Below, one piece after another: positions 1-9,207 of a stretch of DNA of 64,000 nucleotides. This stretch comes from Gammaproteobacteria bacterium (GTDB lineage Bacteria; Pseudomonadota; Gammaproteobacteria; Ga0077536). The stretch's first letter is position 1; the number at the start of each line of letters is the position of its first letter. The notes beneath the pieces were generated by a model. The model saw only the letters and a program-made list of their open reading frames with translations, made no database searches and was not told where the DNA came from. The stretch is taken from assembly GCA_009692265.1 (NCBI GenBank), contig SHZM01000003.1:1-64000 (forward strand), written 5' to 3'. The position numbers were made by a program, and so were the translations under genes.

Positions 1-77
1 TATGAATCGCGCGGCAATACTGTACCAGTAAGGCGCGCTTAATTTTCGCGAAGATTGCGGAATAAAAGTGTACCAGT
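1..77 (+). repeat. IS21 left terminal repeats
   Basis: Left terminal inverted repeat starting at base 1 with AATCGCGCG at 5-13, followed by two copies of TGTACCAGT at 21-29 and 69-77. Such multiple internal repeats are the usual transposase-binding array of IS21 elements. The outermost base may lie just before the window. Confidence 0.75.
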
Positions 78-127
78 CTTGAGCCTTTACGCTGTCGCAT
101 TAAACGGCGAACGGAAGGCGGAAAAGA

Positions 128-1624
128 ATGTACACAGTGGAACTGTATGCAAAAGTTCGACGCGCGGTGATGGTGGACGGCAAGAGCGAGCGCGAAGTGG
201 CGCGGTTCTTTGGGCTTCACCGGCAGAGCGTGAAGAAGATGTGCGCGTATTCGTCACCGCCCGGATACCGACGACCGAAGTCAGTGGTATCGCCCAAGCT
301 GGCGCCGTTTGTGTCGATTATCGACTCGATCCTGGCAGCGGATCGGACGGTGCATCGGAAGCAGCGCCATACGGCCATCCGGATTCTGGAGCGCCTGCAG
401 GAGGAACATGGGTTTCGCGGCGGCCACACCATTGTGCGTGAATACGTGAACGATGTGGCGTTAAGCCGGCAAGAGATGTTCGTGCCGTTGGCGCATCAGC
501 CTGGCCATGCGCAGGTAGATTTTGGGGAAGCCGACGGTTATATCGGCGGCAAGAAGATCCGATATCACTATTTTTGTCTCGATTTGCAACACTCGGATGC
601 GATCTTCGTCAAAGCGTATCCGGCGGAGGTGACCGAGGCGTTTCTGGATGGTCACCTAGCAGCGTTCGCGTTTCTGGGCGGCGTGCCGCAATCCATTTTG
701 TACGACAACACGAAGATTGCGGTGGCGCAGATCTTAGGTAACGGTCAACGCCGGCGTACCCGTGCGTTCGCCGAGCTGCAGAGTCATTATCTGTTCGAAG
801 ACAAGTTCGGTCGACCCGCGAAAGGCAACGACAAAGGTAAGGTCGAAGGGTTGGTCGGTTACAGCCGTCGCCACTTCATGCTGCCGCTGATCATTGCGGC
901 GGACTTTGACGCACTGAACGCGAAGCTTCTGGACGGTTGTCGTAAGCGCCAACAGGCGAGGCTACGTGGGAAGAGCGAGACGATCGCGGAGCGCTTGGTG
1001 CGGGACCGCCAGGCGCTGATGCCACTGCCCGACGTGGGCTACGATCCTTGTCATAAGGTCGCGACGCGGGTCTCATCGTTGTCGTTGGTCCGCTATCGGA
1101 CGAACGATTACTCGGTGCCGATCCGCTACGGGCATCGCGAGGTGCTCGTCAAAGGCTATGTGGAGCGCGTCGAGATCAGTCACCAGGGTGAGATTATCGC
1201 AGTCCATCGCCGCAGCTATGCGCGCGAAGACTTCATTTACGATCCCCTGCACTACCTGGCGTTGATCGAGCACAAGCCGCGCGCCCTCGATCAAGCGGCA
1301 CCGCTCCAGGACTGGGACTTGCCGGCGGAATTCGACCGCTGCAGACGGCTGCTAGACGCGCGCCTGGGGCAGCGCGGTCGCAAGGAATACATCCAGGTTC
1401 TGCGCTTGTTGGAGACGTTCACGCTGGCGCAAGTGCAGGCCAGGATCCGACAGGCGATCGGTCTGGGCACCCTCGGCTTTGATGCGATCAAACACTTCAT
1501 CTTGTGTGGGCTGGAGCAGCGACCGCCGAAACTCGACCTGACGTTATACCCCTACTTGCCGAGCGCGTGTGTGGGCTTGACGCAGGCGCGAGCCTATCTG
1601 CAATTGCTCGAGCGTGCGGCATGA
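128..1624 (+). CDS. istA: IS21-family transposase IstA
   Basis: A 498-residue protein that catalyses transposition of the surrounding element together with IstB. The N-terminal part (about 1-45) is a helix-turn-helix region with the IS21 pattern 'EREVARFFGLHRQSVKK'. The rve/DDE integrase core follows, with likely catalytic residues D131 (in AQVDFGEADG), D193 (in LYDNTK) and E240 (in GKVEGLVGY). The length matches the family. The stop TGA at 1622-1624 overlaps an ATG at 1621, the usual istA/istB coupling. I see no disruption in istA. Confidence 0.93.
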   Translation: MYTVELYAKVRRAVMVDGKSEREVARFFGLHRQSVKKMCAYSSPPGYRRPKSVVSPKLAPFVSIIDSILAADRTVHRKQRHTAIRILERLQEEHGFRGGHTIVREYVNDVALSRQEMFVPLAHQPGHAQVDFGEADGYIGGKKIRYHYFCLDLQHSDAIFVKAYPAEVTEAFLDGHLAAFAFLGGVPQSILYDNTKIAVAQILGNGQRRRTRAFAELQSHYLFEDKFGRPAKGNDKGKVEGLVGYSRRHFMLPLIIAADFDALNAKLLDGCRKRQQARLRGKSETIAERLVRDRQALMPLPDVGYDPCHKVATRVSSLSLVRYRTNDYSVPIRYGHREVLVKGYVERVEISHQGEIIAVHRRSYAREDFIYDPLHYLALIEHKPRALDQAAPLQDWDLPAEFDRCRRLLDARLGQRGRKEYIQVLRLLETFTLAQVQARIRQAIGLGTLGFDAIKHFILCGLEQRPPKLDLTLYPYLPSACVGLTQARAYLQLLERAA

Positions 1625-2441
1625 GCACGCTCGACCTGCCCACTGCCGTGGCCCCCAAGTATTGTTGATCAATCACTTCAAGGCGCTGAAGCTGCCGACC
1701 CTCGCTCGGGAATACGAGAAGGTGGGTGCCGATTACGCGCGGGAGGGCATCGATTATCCGCGTTATCTGCTGCGGTTGTGCGAGTTAGAACGCATTGACC
1801 GCGAGCGACGGATGATGGAACGGCGGATCCGTGCCGCCAAGTTCCCGGTAACCAAAAGCTTCGATAGCTTTGACTTCACCGCGGCGCCCGGCCTCAACAA
1901 AGCCCTGGTGCTAGAACTGGCACGCTGCGAATGGGTCACTCAACGCGAGAATGTGATTGCACTCGGGCCCTCGGGGGTCGGCAAGACGCACACGGCCTTG
2001 GCCCTAGGCCTGGCCGCGTGTCAGAAGGGATTCTCGGTCACCTTCACCACTGCGGCAGCCTTGGTTCATGAGCTGATAGAGGCCCGCGATGAAAAACGAT
2101 TAAGGGCGTTGCAGAAACAGCTCGCGCTCGTGAAATTATTGATCGTCGATGAATTGGGATACGTGCCCTTCACGGCCGTCGGTGCTGAGTTGTTGTTCGA
2201 AGTTTTTAGCCGACGCTACGAGCATGGCGCGACCCTGGTCACGTCCAACCTGCCATTCGATGAATGGACCAGTGTGCTCGGCTCTGAACGCTTAACCGGC
2301 GCGCTACTCGACCGGCTCACGCATCACGTCCACATCTTGGAAATGAACGGTGACTCATATCGACTTGCCACCAGCAAGCAGCGACAGAAGAAGACCGGTA
2401 TCAGCGACCACGTTCTAACGAAAGGAGCCGCCACGACCTAA
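1621..2441 (+). pseudogene. istB: IS21 helper ATPase IstB, probable frameshift
   Basis: IstB is the AAA+ ATPase that assists IstA in target choice. Downstream of about base 1655 the frame encodes a normal IstB: 'LLINHFKALKLPTLAREYEK', Walker A GPSGVGKTHTA, Walker B LLIVDELGY, and ATSNLPF-like sensor sequence (TSNLPFDEW). The coupled start ATG at 1621, overlapping the istA stop, reads MSTLDLPTAVAP, which is the normal IstB N-terminus, but reaches TGA after 15 codons. Adding one C to the C-run at 1652-1656 would join the two frames. The long open frame can also be extended back to 1614, but that N-terminus does not look like IstB. Either a one-base deletion, a sequencing error or ribosomal slippage explains this. 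Confidence 0.8.
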
Positions 2442-2496
2442 TCCCCGGCGCTAAACGCTAACAACCAAGGGGCAGATGCCTCTTGTTATTGACCCG

Positions 2497-2548
2497 ACTG
2501 GTACATTTTTAACGCGCTATTCGATACCAAATTAACGCGCGATTGACA
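2497..2548 (-). repeat. IS21 right terminal repeats
   Basis: Right end of the element. ACTGGTACA (2497-2505) is the inverse of the left-end motif TGTACCAGT, and a weaker copy (GATACCAA) lies at 2523-2530. The outer CGCGCGATTGACA mirrors the first bases of the left end. Confidence 0.75.
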
Positions 2549-2688
2549 TTCGTCTTGAAACCATGAATCTGATCCCCAGTCTGGAGCGCTGATACAAATG
2601 TTTGAGATTGACTGTTCAATTCTGGTTTAGTCGTAGCGACGTGAAGCGGAAGGTTCTTGAAATTTAATGCCTAGCGCGGGGTCCGCGC

Positions 2689-3465
2689 TCACCGCTTCCA
2701 CGCCCCCTCCTTGCTCCGCCAGCGATTCATGCCTTCCAGCCAACGATCGATATTGGTAACCTTGCGCAGCATGTAATCGCGCACCACCGGGTGCGGCAGC
2801 ATCAGAAACTCCTCACGCGCCATCGTCTCGATCACGCAGTCGGCCAAATGTTCGGGTTCGATCATGCCATCGACGCTGGCGACCGAAGCGCCATCCGGGC
2901 GATCGGTCATCGGTGTACGCACGGCTTGCGGGGCAAGCACGGACACCCGAATGCCCTGGTCGCGGTATTTGATTGCGACCCATTCAGCGAAGGCGACCGC
3001 CGCGTGTTTCGTGGTTGCATAGCTGGCGGACTGAATATGGCTGAGCAACCCCGCCGCTGACGCTGTATGAATAAGATAACCGCCGCCGCGCGCCGCCATC
3101 TTGGGGGCCACGGCGCGGACCGCGTAAACATGTGCCATGACGTGGATGTCCCAATTCAGCTGCCATTCCTCATTTGGGGCATCTTCGTCGCCGAGTCGCG
3201 CAATGCCCGCGTTAGAACAGAAAATATCAATTGGTCCCAGCTCGGCTTCGACCCTGGCGACCAGGTTCTGGATCTCACTTTCCTGCGCGACGTTACACGG
3301 GATCGCGAGCGCGCCGATGCTCGCGGCGACTTGTCGCAGAAGGTCTTCCTGTACATCCGCTAGCGCGATCGCTTTTGCGCCTTCCAGGTGGAATCGACGC
3401 GCCAAAGCCGCACCAATACCACTAGCGGCACCGGTGATGACGGCGATTTTATTTCTAACTTCCAT
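2689..3465 (-). CDS. SDR family oxidoreductase
   Basis: A 258-residue classical short-chain dehydrogenase. The NAD(P)-binding motif is TGAASGIGAA (about residues 11-20), then CSNAG (the NNAG equivalent, with Cys first) and the active-site Tyr-Lys of 'SYATTKHA'. An AGGAA ribosome site precedes the ATG. It is the last gene of the minus-strand methylamine operon, 43 bases after the XRE-cupin regulator, so co-transcription is likely. Substrate is unknown; a role in handling an aldehyde or alcohol from the pathway is only a guess. The acidic residue after the second beta strand (ALADV) suggests NAD preference. Confidence 0.88.
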   Translation of the reverse strand: MEVRNKIAVITGAASGIGAALARRFHLEGAKAIALADVQEDLLRQVAASIGALAIPCNVAQESEIQNLVARVEAELGPIDIFCSNAGIARLGDEDAPNEEWQLNWDIHVMAHVYAVRAVAPKMAARGGGYLIHTASAAGLLSHIQSASYATTKHAAVAFAEWVAIKYRDQGIRVSVLAPQAVRTPMTDRPDGASVASVDGMIEPEHLADCVIETMAREEFLMLPHPVVRDYMLRKVTNIDRWLEGMNRWRSKEGAWKR

Positions 3466-3508
3466 CCGGTTTCCTCAGACAGTGAACGAACGGATCGCGA
3501 GTCGAACG

Positions 3509-4150
3509 CTACGCGCTGACTCCACCGTAATGCATGATTGCAAGAAACTGTATCGGCATTTGCACCAGGCGTTCCGGCCCATGTGGAATGTCCCCCTGAA
3601 ACGTCAGTGAGTCCCCCGGTTTCAAGCGATAGACGTTGTTGCCGTGCCGGTAGTCTATCCGGCCTTTGAGCATGTAGATGAATTCCACGCCGGGATGCTG
3701 AAAGCGCGGGAACACCTCGCTTTGATCGTCGAGCGTGATCAAGAACGGTTCGAAAAGCTTTTGCGGGCCTTGGTCGTAAGACAGAAGTTCGTAGGTGTGC
3801 CCGCGCTTAGTGCCGCGTCTTACTACTTTCATGCCTTCGCCCTGCGGCACGTGCCGCGCGATGCCTTCTGGCAGATCGTAGTCCTTGAAGAAATTCGCGA
3901 GCGATAGCCCCAACGCCCGACACACCCGTTGCAGGGTATCGAGGCTGGGCATCGCCTGATCGTTTTCAATTCGACTCAGCATGCCGCGACTAATTCCGCA
4001 CAGGGTCGCGACATCTTGGATGGTCAAGCGTTGTGCCTGACGTTGTGCCTTTAACGTGGCGCCCACGAATGGACCGAGGCTCTCGCTCGGGATCCCCGCG
4101 GGTGGTGGCTTCGTCGGACGCGGACTCAAAGTCCGTGCCCGGGGATCCAC
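3509..4150 (-). CDS. XRE-family regulator with C-terminal cupin
   Basis: A 213-residue transcription factor. Residues about 28-90 are an XRE-type helix-turn-helix ('LTIQDVATLCGISRGMLSRI'), and residues about 110-210 a small cupin ('FPRFQHPGVEFIYMLKGR' and 'YRLKPGDSLTFQGDIPHG'). This architecture is common in regulators of amine and amino-acid catabolism, where the cupin is thought to bind the effector. The start codon overlaps the end of mgsC by 25 bases, so it is translated as part of the methylamine operon and is the obvious candidate to control it. No operator could be assigned. Confidence 0.88.
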   Translation of the reverse strand: MDPRARTLSPRPTKPPPAGIPSESLGPFVGATLKAQRQAQRLTIQDVATLCGISRGMLSRIENDQAMPSLDTLQRVCRALGLSLANFFKDYDLPEGIARHVPQGEGMKVVRRGTKRGHTYELLSYDQGPQKLFEPFLITLDDQSEVFPRFQHPGVEFIYMLKGRIDYRHGNNVYRLKPGDSLTFQGDIPHGPERLVQMPIQFLAIMHYGGVSA

Positions 4151-5445
4151 TTCGTGCCGGCCAGCGGCACCCCAGCCATCGCGGCGGCCTCAATCGTTAG
4201 CGCGACCAGATCTTCCGGTTCCAAATTGTGTACATGCGATTTACCACACGCCCGCGCGATGATCTGCGCTTCCATTGTCAAAGTCCGCAGATAGTTCGCG
4301 AGGCGGCGACCACCGAGCACTGGATCAAGGCGTTGCGCGAGTTCCGCATTTTGCGTTGTGATCCCCGCCGGATCTTGCCCAGCCTGCCAATCGTCGTAGA
4401 AGCCTGCGCGAGTGCCGATTTTTTGGTACTCATCGTCCAAACCTGGGCTGTTGTCGCCGAGCGCGATTAGCGCCGCGATCCCAATCGAGACCGCATCCGC
4501 ACCCATTGCCAACGCTTTAGCGACATCGGCGCCGGTGCGGATCCCGCCGGAGACGATGAGCTGCACCTTACGATGCATATCAAGTTCCGTGAGCGCTTCG
4601 ACTGCCTGTCGCAGAGCTGCCAGGGTGGGGATACCGACATGTTCGATAAACACATTCTGGGTTGCCGCGGTACCGCCCTGCATGCCATCAACGACGATAA
4701 CATCCGCGCCGGCTTTGACGGCCAGCGTGGTGTCGTAGTACGTGCGGCTAGCGCCGACCTTAATATAGATCGGCTTTTCCCAATCGGTGATCTCGCGCAA
4801 CTCACGGAGTTTGATTTCGAGATCATCGGGTCCGGTCCAATCGGGATGTCGACACGCACTGCGTTGATCTATATTCGGCGGCAGATCACGCATCGCGGCC
4901 ACCCGCGGACTGATCTTCTGTCCTAACAACATGCCGCCGCCACCGGGCTTCGCACCCTGGCCGAGGACGACTTCTATCGCGTCAGCGCGGCGCAGATCAT
5001 CGGGGTTCATGCCGTAGCGTGAGGGCAGGACTTGATAGACAAGCGTCTTCGACGACTCACGCTCTTCCGCCGTCATCCCGCCATCGCCGGTGGTGGTGCT
5101 CGTACCCACCGCGCTCGCCCCACGCCCGAGCGCTTCTTTCGCCTGTGCCGACAACGCGCCAAAACTCATGCCGGCGACCGTGATCGGGATTTTGAGTTCA
5201 ATCGGCCGCGAGGCGTACCGCGTCCCCAGCACCACATTGGTATCGCAGCGCTCGCGATACCCCTCCAGCGGATAGCGCGACATTGATGCCCCTAAAAACA
5301 CGAGATCGTCGAAGTGCGGGACATAGCGCTTGGCGCCGCCGCCGCGGATGTCGTAGATCCCTTCGGTTGCGGCGCGTTGAATCTCGGCGATCACATCGCG
5401 ACTAAAGAGATGCGATTCAATCAAGCCTGGATATCGCGTGGTCAT
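4126..5445 (-). CDS. mgsC: N-methylglutamate synthase subunit C (GltB-like FMN domain)
   Basis: A 439-residue protein matching the FMN/Fe-S central domain of glutamate synthase (GlxD/MgsC type). Landmarks are 'TTTGDGGM', 'GQGAKPGGGGML', 'IYIKVGASRTYYDTT', 'DVIVVDGMQGGTAAT' and 'VSGGIRTGADVAKALAMGAD', the last being the FMN phosphate-binding strand-loop. In the N-methylglutamate pathway MgsABC transfers methylamine from gamma-glutamylmethylamide to give N-methylglutamate. MgsA, MgsB and MgsC correspond to the three pieces of glutamate synthase. Sixty bases separate it from mgsB. The identity as MgsC rather than an orphan GlxD rests on the neighbouring gmaS and mgdABCD genes. Confidence 0.88.
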   Translation of the reverse strand: MTTRYPGLIESHLFSRDVIAEIQRAATEGIYDIRGGGAKRYVPHFDDLVFLGASMSRYPLEGYRERCDTNVVLGTRYASRPIELKIPITVAGMSFGALSAQAKEALGRGASAVGTSTTTGDGGMTAEERESSKTLVYQVLPSRYGMNPDDLRRADAIEVVLGQGAKPGGGGMLLGQKISPRVAAMRDLPPNIDQRSACRHPDWTGPDDLEIKLRELREITDWEKPIYIKVGASRTYYDTTLAVKAGADVIVVDGMQGGTAATQNVFIEHVGIPTLAALRQAVEALTELDMHRKVQLIVSGGIRTGADVAKALAMGADAVSIGIAALIALGDNSPGLDDEYQKIGTRAGFYDDWQAGQDPAGITTQNAELAQRLDPVLGGRRLANYLRTLTMEAQIIARACGKSHVHNLEPEDLVALTIEAAAMAGVPLAGTKWIPGHGL

Positions 5446-5505
5446 AAAATTTTCCTTAGCGACAACAACTTTGTCGCCCTTCGCAAGAGATCGGAAACAT
5501 CACCG

Positions 5506-6216
5506 CTAATACGCATCCGCGTGATCAATGTTGAAGTGATACAGCTTGCGCGCGGAGCCGTAGCGCCGAAACGCCTGCGCGCGTTCGTTGATCCCGGCCT
5601 TCGCCAACAGGGCTTCGACTGCTTCAACATGTTCGGCGCGCATTTCTTTTTCGATGCAGTCGGCACCGAGATCGACAACTTTGCCTTTCACGAATAGCTG
5701 CGTTTCGTACAACGAATCCCCGAGCGCGCTACCGGCGTCGCCGCAGATCACCATTCGACCGCGCTGCGCCATGAAGGCCGACATATGGCCAACCGATCCT
5801 TTAACGACAATGTCCAAGCCCTTGAGTGAAATACCGCAGCGCGCCGCGGCGTTACCTTCAATCACCAGCAGGCCGCCTCGCCCCGTGGCACCCGCGGACT
5901 GGCTCGCGTCACCGCGCAGCCGCACCAGCCCAGACATCATGTTCTCGGCAAGTCCGGTCGCGGCGTTGCCGTTGATGGTCAACGTTGCGTACTTGTTCAT
6001 GCCCGCGCAGTAGTAGCCAACATGTCCCATGATCTCTACCCTGCAGCGCGCGTTGATCCCGACCGCCAGCGCGTGGTTGCCCGCCGCGTTCAGGATCTTC
6101 CAGTCAGTCTCAGCGCCATCCTCGGCGAGCTCGTGCAGCGCCTGATTGAGTTCGCGCACCGTCGCCACCTTGAGGTCGACGGTCCGCACCGGTGAGGTAC
6201 TCTGGGTGCCGGCCAT
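5506..6216 (-). CDS. mgsB: N-methylglutamate synthase subunit B (GXGXG domain)
   Basis: A 236-residue protein of the glutamate synthase GXGXG beta-helix family (GlxC/MgsB). It has repeated glycine-spaced turns such as 'VEIMGHVGYYCAGMN', 'TGRGGLLVIEGNAAAR' and 'GRMVICGDAGSALGDS'. I start it at the ATG at 6216, two bases after the mgsA stop; the longer reading frame upstream lies inside mgsA and is a shadow. It is the structural subunit of the MgsABC complex. The order mgsA-mgsB-mgsC matches the split glutamate synthase seen in methylamine users. Confidence 0.88.
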   Translation of the reverse strand: MAGTQSTSPVRTVDLKVATVRELNQALHELAEDGAETDWKILNAAGNHALAVGINARCRVEIMGHVGYYCAGMNKYATLTINGNAATGLAENMMSGLVRLRGDASQSAGATGRGGLLVIEGNAAARCGISLKGLDIVVKGSVGHMSAFMAQRGRMVICGDAGSALGDSLYETQLFVKGKVVDLGADCIEKEMRAEHVEAVEALLAKAGINERAQAFRRYGSARKLYHFNIDHADAY

Positions 6217-6217
6217 C

Positions 6218-7159
6218 TCAGCTCGCCCGCGCCAAGGTGGTCGTAGCCTGCCGACCTTGTCCGCCTTTTTCCCAGACATAGACGGTCGCAGGCTCGGGCT
6301 CCCACACCCGCGCGTTTTCGATCCCAGGAAGGCTCGCGAGCGCGCGATACTCAGACGCCATCGCAACCCACTCCACGGACTCGGCCATCACCGCAGGTTT
6401 GCAGGCGATCGGATCGCGCAACACCGCAAAACCGTCGCTGGTGCCGATCGTGAACGTGAAGAAGCCATCGAGGTCTTTCAACGCGCCATAAAGCGCCTCT
6501 TCCAGGCTCAGTCCGTGCCGAATCTGAACATCCAGGTACTGCGCGGCCACTTCGGAATCATTTTCCGTCCGAAACACCGCGCCGTCCTTCGCGAGCTTGC
6601 GGCGTAACCGATTGTGGTTCGATAACGATCCGTTATGCACCAAACATAGGTCGCTGCCGGTTGAAAACGGATGCGAGCCCGCGGTCGTCACCGCGCTTTC
6701 CGTTGCCATGCGGGTGTGGCCAATGGCATGGCTGCCCTGTACCGACTTCAGATCGAAAACTCTGGCAACGTCCTTCGGCAAACCAACTTCCTTGTAGATC
6801 TCAATATGATGACCGATGCTCACCACGGCATAGGGCGCGGTATCGCTCATCACGTACTCGCGCACTACTGCTTCGGTGGCGGAGACGGTGATCAAGCAAT
6901 GCGTATGCTGAACTCGGAAGTCGATGTCACAGCCGAAGTGTTGAGTCAGATCCGCGGCGACTGTCGACCAGTCAAAACTCAGCGCGGGGTTTTGCAGGAC
7001 CACTTTCACCCGCATCGGGCCCACCGGATCGCGGTACAACGCAAAGCCGGTGCTGTCGGGTCCGCGCTGGGTCATTTCCAGTAGCATCGGTTCGAACAAT
7101 GCGCCTAGCTCGCGATTGAGCGAGGGGTTCTTCAGATATAAACCCACGATTCCACACAT
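6218..7159 (-). CDS. mgsA: N-methylglutamate synthase subunit A (class II amidotransferase)
   Basis: A 313-residue Ntn-type amidotransferase domain (GlxB/MgsA). It begins MCGIVGLYL, where Cys2 becomes the N-terminal nucleophile after Met removal. Further family signatures are 'MTQRGPDSTGFALY', 'GHTRMATESAV', 'SHPFSTGSDLCLVHNGSLSN' and 'TENDSEVAAQYL'. It would release methylamine (in place of ammonia) from gamma-glutamylmethylamide. AGGAG sits just upstream of the ATG. It follows gmaS by 79 bases. Confidence 0.88.
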   Translation of the reverse strand: MCGIVGLYLKNPSLNRELGALFEPMLLEMTQRGPDSTGFALYRDPVGPMRVKVVLQNPALSFDWSTVAADLTQHFGCDIDFRVQHTHCLITVSATEAVVREYVMSDTAPYAVVSIGHHIEIYKEVGLPKDVARVFDLKSVQGSHAIGHTRMATESAVTTAGSHPFSTGSDLCLVHNGSLSNHNRLRRKLAKDGAVFRTENDSEVAAQYLDVQIRHGLSLEEALYGALKDLDGFFTFTIGTSDGFAVLRDPIACKPAVMAESVEWVAMASEYRALASLPGIENARVWEPEPATVYVWEKGGQGRQATTTLARAS

Positions 7160-7238
7160 CTGTGTTCTCCTGTCGCCCCGGTTCAGGCGGGCATCTAGTA
7201 AACCTGTACTTCGTCCATCGATCGGTCACCGATAATTT

Positions 7239-8573
7239 TCAATAAAACTCCAGGTAGCGAGTCAATTCCCAGTCGGAGACGTGGCGGGAATACTCGATCC
7301 ATTCCATCCGCTTAACCTTGATGAATTCCGCGATAAGGCCCGCCCCGAGTTGATCGGCGAATAATTTATCCGCCTCTAATTCGGCCAGTGCTTCGCCAAG
7401 GTTTTGCGGTAACAGCCCAATACCCCGTTTCTTCAGCTCCGCGGGTGTTAGCTCGTAAAGATTAATGTTCTGCGGAGCACCCGGATCGATCTTGTTCGCC
7501 ACACCATCCATCCCGGCCGCGATCACCGCGGCTGCGGCGAGATAGGGGTTGCAGCTCGGATCCGGTAGCCGACATTCCAGACGGCCATAGGGAATACGCA
7601 CCATGGAAGTTCGGTTGTTATCGCCAAACGTAATGTAGGCCGGTGCCCAGGTCGCGCCGGACAGCGATTCGCCGACGACCAAGCGCTTGTATGAATTCAC
7701 CGACGGTGCCAACAACGCGCAGAGGCCGCGCGCATGTTTGAGCAAGCCACCCAAGAAGTGATAGCCGAGTTTCGATAGTCCCATCCCGAATTTATCTTTA
7801 TCGTCGTGAAAGAGATTGGCCCGGCCCGGCCCCGACAGTGAAAGATGCATGTGCGTCCCACTGCCCGTGCGATGCCGAAACGGTTTCGGCATGAAGGTAC
7901 AGATCATCCCCATGTCGCGCGCAATTTCGCCCGCCGCCATCCGGAACAGGACGTAGCGGTCGGCCGCGGTGAGCGCGTCCGAATAGGTATAGTTAATTTC
8001 GAACTGACCGTTCGCGTCCTCGTGATCGATCTGGTAGACATCGAAACCCACCGCTTGCAGGGACGCTACCAGTCGTTCAAGAAAATCGCGGTTGCGCGAT
8101 AACCCCTTGTAGTCGTAACAGGGTTTCTCGAGCACATCGGTCTCATCCGCTGGCCCTACGCTGCCGTCAGCGCGGCGTACCAGGAGCATGAACTCGGGCT
8201 CGATGCCGATGTTTACGGTCCATTCCTTCGCCAGTGCCTTCGCGGTCATGTCTTTCAACACACGGCGCGTATCGAAGGGATAGGGTTTGCCGCGGACGGT
8301 GCCCTCGCACACAATCCGTGCATAACCCGGCTGCCAGGGTACGAGTGACAGCGTACTCAGATCGCCGATCGCCATGTAATCCGCGTCGTGTGGTCCCATT
8401 CCCATCCCCCACACGGCGAAGCCTGCGAAGCCTGCACCCGCGGTTAAAATATCCTCGAAATGCGACACTGGAACCGATTTAGTCTTCGCTACCCCGTGGA
8501 TATCGACAAATTGGGCCAGCACATAGCGAACATTGGAATCTTTGAGAAACTTCTGCGCTTGTTTCAAGTTCAT
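7239..8573 (-). CDS. gmaS: gamma-glutamylmethylamide synthetase (type III GS family)
   Basis: A 444-residue member of the glutamine synthetase superfamily in the GlnT/GmaS branch. It has the beta-grasp N-domain ('[15 protein letters not shown]') and catalytic signatures '[11 protein letters not shown]', '[14 protein letters not shown]', '[12 protein letters not shown]' and '[16 protein letters not shown]'. GmaS ligates methylamine to glutamate with ATP. The assignment over ordinary GlnT rests on its place between mgdABCD and mgsABC, the full known gene set for the N-methylglutamate pathway. Length agrees with characterised GmaS proteins (about 440). A GGGAGAG ribosome site precedes the ATG. 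Confidence 0.85.
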   Translation of the reverse strand: MNLKQAQKFLKDSNVRYVLAQFVDIHGVAKTKSVPVSHFEDILTAGAGFAGFAVWGMGMGPHDADYMAIGDLSTLSLVPWQPGYARIVCEGTVRGKPYPFDTRRVLKDMTAKALAKEWTVNIGIEPEFMLLVRRADGSVGPADETDVLEKPCYDYKGLSRNRDFLERLVASLQAVGFDVYQIDHEDANGQFEINYTYSDALTAADRYVLFRMAAGEIARDMGMICTFMPKPFRHRTGSGTHMHLSLSGPGRANLFHDDKDKFGMGLSKLGYHFLGGLLKHARGLCALLAPSVNSYKRLVVGESLSGATWAPAYITFGDNNRTSMVRIPYGRLECRLPDPSCNPYLAAAAVIAAGMDGVANKIDPGAPQNINLYELTPAELKKRGIGLLPQNLGEALAELEADKLFADQLGAGLIAEFIKVKRMEWIEYSRHVSDWELTRYLEFY

Positions 8574-8592
8574 CGTTACTCTCCCCTAAGGT

Positions 8593-9207
8593 TTAGAGAA
8601 CATTTGTTTTGCAATAATCGTCGAAGCCAAGGAGTTCACCGCCTAGTTCCTTGGCGAGCCCGGCGATTGTCGAAAAGAGATAAAGCCCTTCGGCGGGCGC
8701 GCAGACAACACGGTGATGCTGTGTGGCGGGGCACCTATAGATCGCCACTTCGCTGTCGGCAAGTAAGGTTGGGATCCACGCGTTCATTGGGTACTGCGCG
8801 AGATTGGTTGTACACAGCTCACTAAGGATTTCTGTGGTCATCGCACCAAAAATTGCGAACTCTACCCAAGACTGCGTGAGCACCGTCACGTCGCGCATCG
8901 CGGGTTCTTCGATTTCACCCACCCTCTGCGTGTCCTCGCTCAGAAGATAGCGGCCAGCGCCGACTCGCGCGACCCAGCTACCCGCCCCGACCGCGCGCGA
9001 GAACAACGCAGGTAATGCGAAATTCTTCGAGAGCAACGTCGGAACACCGCTCCCAAACAGCATCCATTTCCGCAATGCCGACAGATCCGCTAGACCAGCG
9101 TGCGCGGTAATTGGCGCGGATCGGGCCAACGCAATCTGCATCCCCGCGCGCTCGCCGTACACAAACTCAGCGGGTGAATACGCATCAAGCAACGGACTGA
9201 CCTTCAT
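8593..9207 (-). CDS. mgdD: N-methylglutamate dehydrogenase subunit D (SoxG-like)
   Basis: A 204-residue sarcosine oxidase gamma-type subunit. It overlaps the end of mgdC by 4 bases (ATGA), indicating translational coupling. The gamma subunits are poorly conserved; here identification is by position, length and weak similarity around 'LADLSALRKWMLFG' and the C-terminal 'FDDYCKTN'. It would form part of the MgdABCD complex that oxidises N-methylglutamate. The gap to gmaS is only 19 bases. Confidence 0.8.
   Translation of the reverse strand: MKVSPLLDAYSPAEFVYGERAGMQIALARSAPITAHAGLADLSALRKWMLFGSGVPTLLSKNFALPALFSRAVGAGSWVARVGAGRYLLSEDTQRVGEIEEPAMRDVTVLTQSWVEFAIFGAMTTEILSELCTTNLAQYPMNAWIPTLLADSEVAIYRCPATQHHRVVCAPAEGLYLFSTIAGLAKELGGELLGFDDYCKTNVL

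Larger units (their letters stand above)
1..2548 (+). mobile_element. IS21-family insertion sequence
   Basis: A complete or near-complete IS21-type element of about 2.5 kb carrying istA and istB. The left end at base 1 and the reverse complement of the right end (ending near 2548) align over about 13 bases, both containing AATCGCGCG, and then stay partly alike. Inside each end is an IS21-style set of repeated motifs: TGTACCAGT at 21-29 and 69-77, and its inverse ACTGGTACA at 2497-2505. I cannot see a target duplication because the element starts at the window edge. istB seems to carry a frameshift near its start, so the copy may be inactive unless frameshifting or re-initiation rescues it. 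Confidence 0.9.

Noticed and set aside
55-441. 128-codon open frame near the IS left end
   Set aside because: It overlaps istA in another frame, has no family-like sequence and follows from high GC content.
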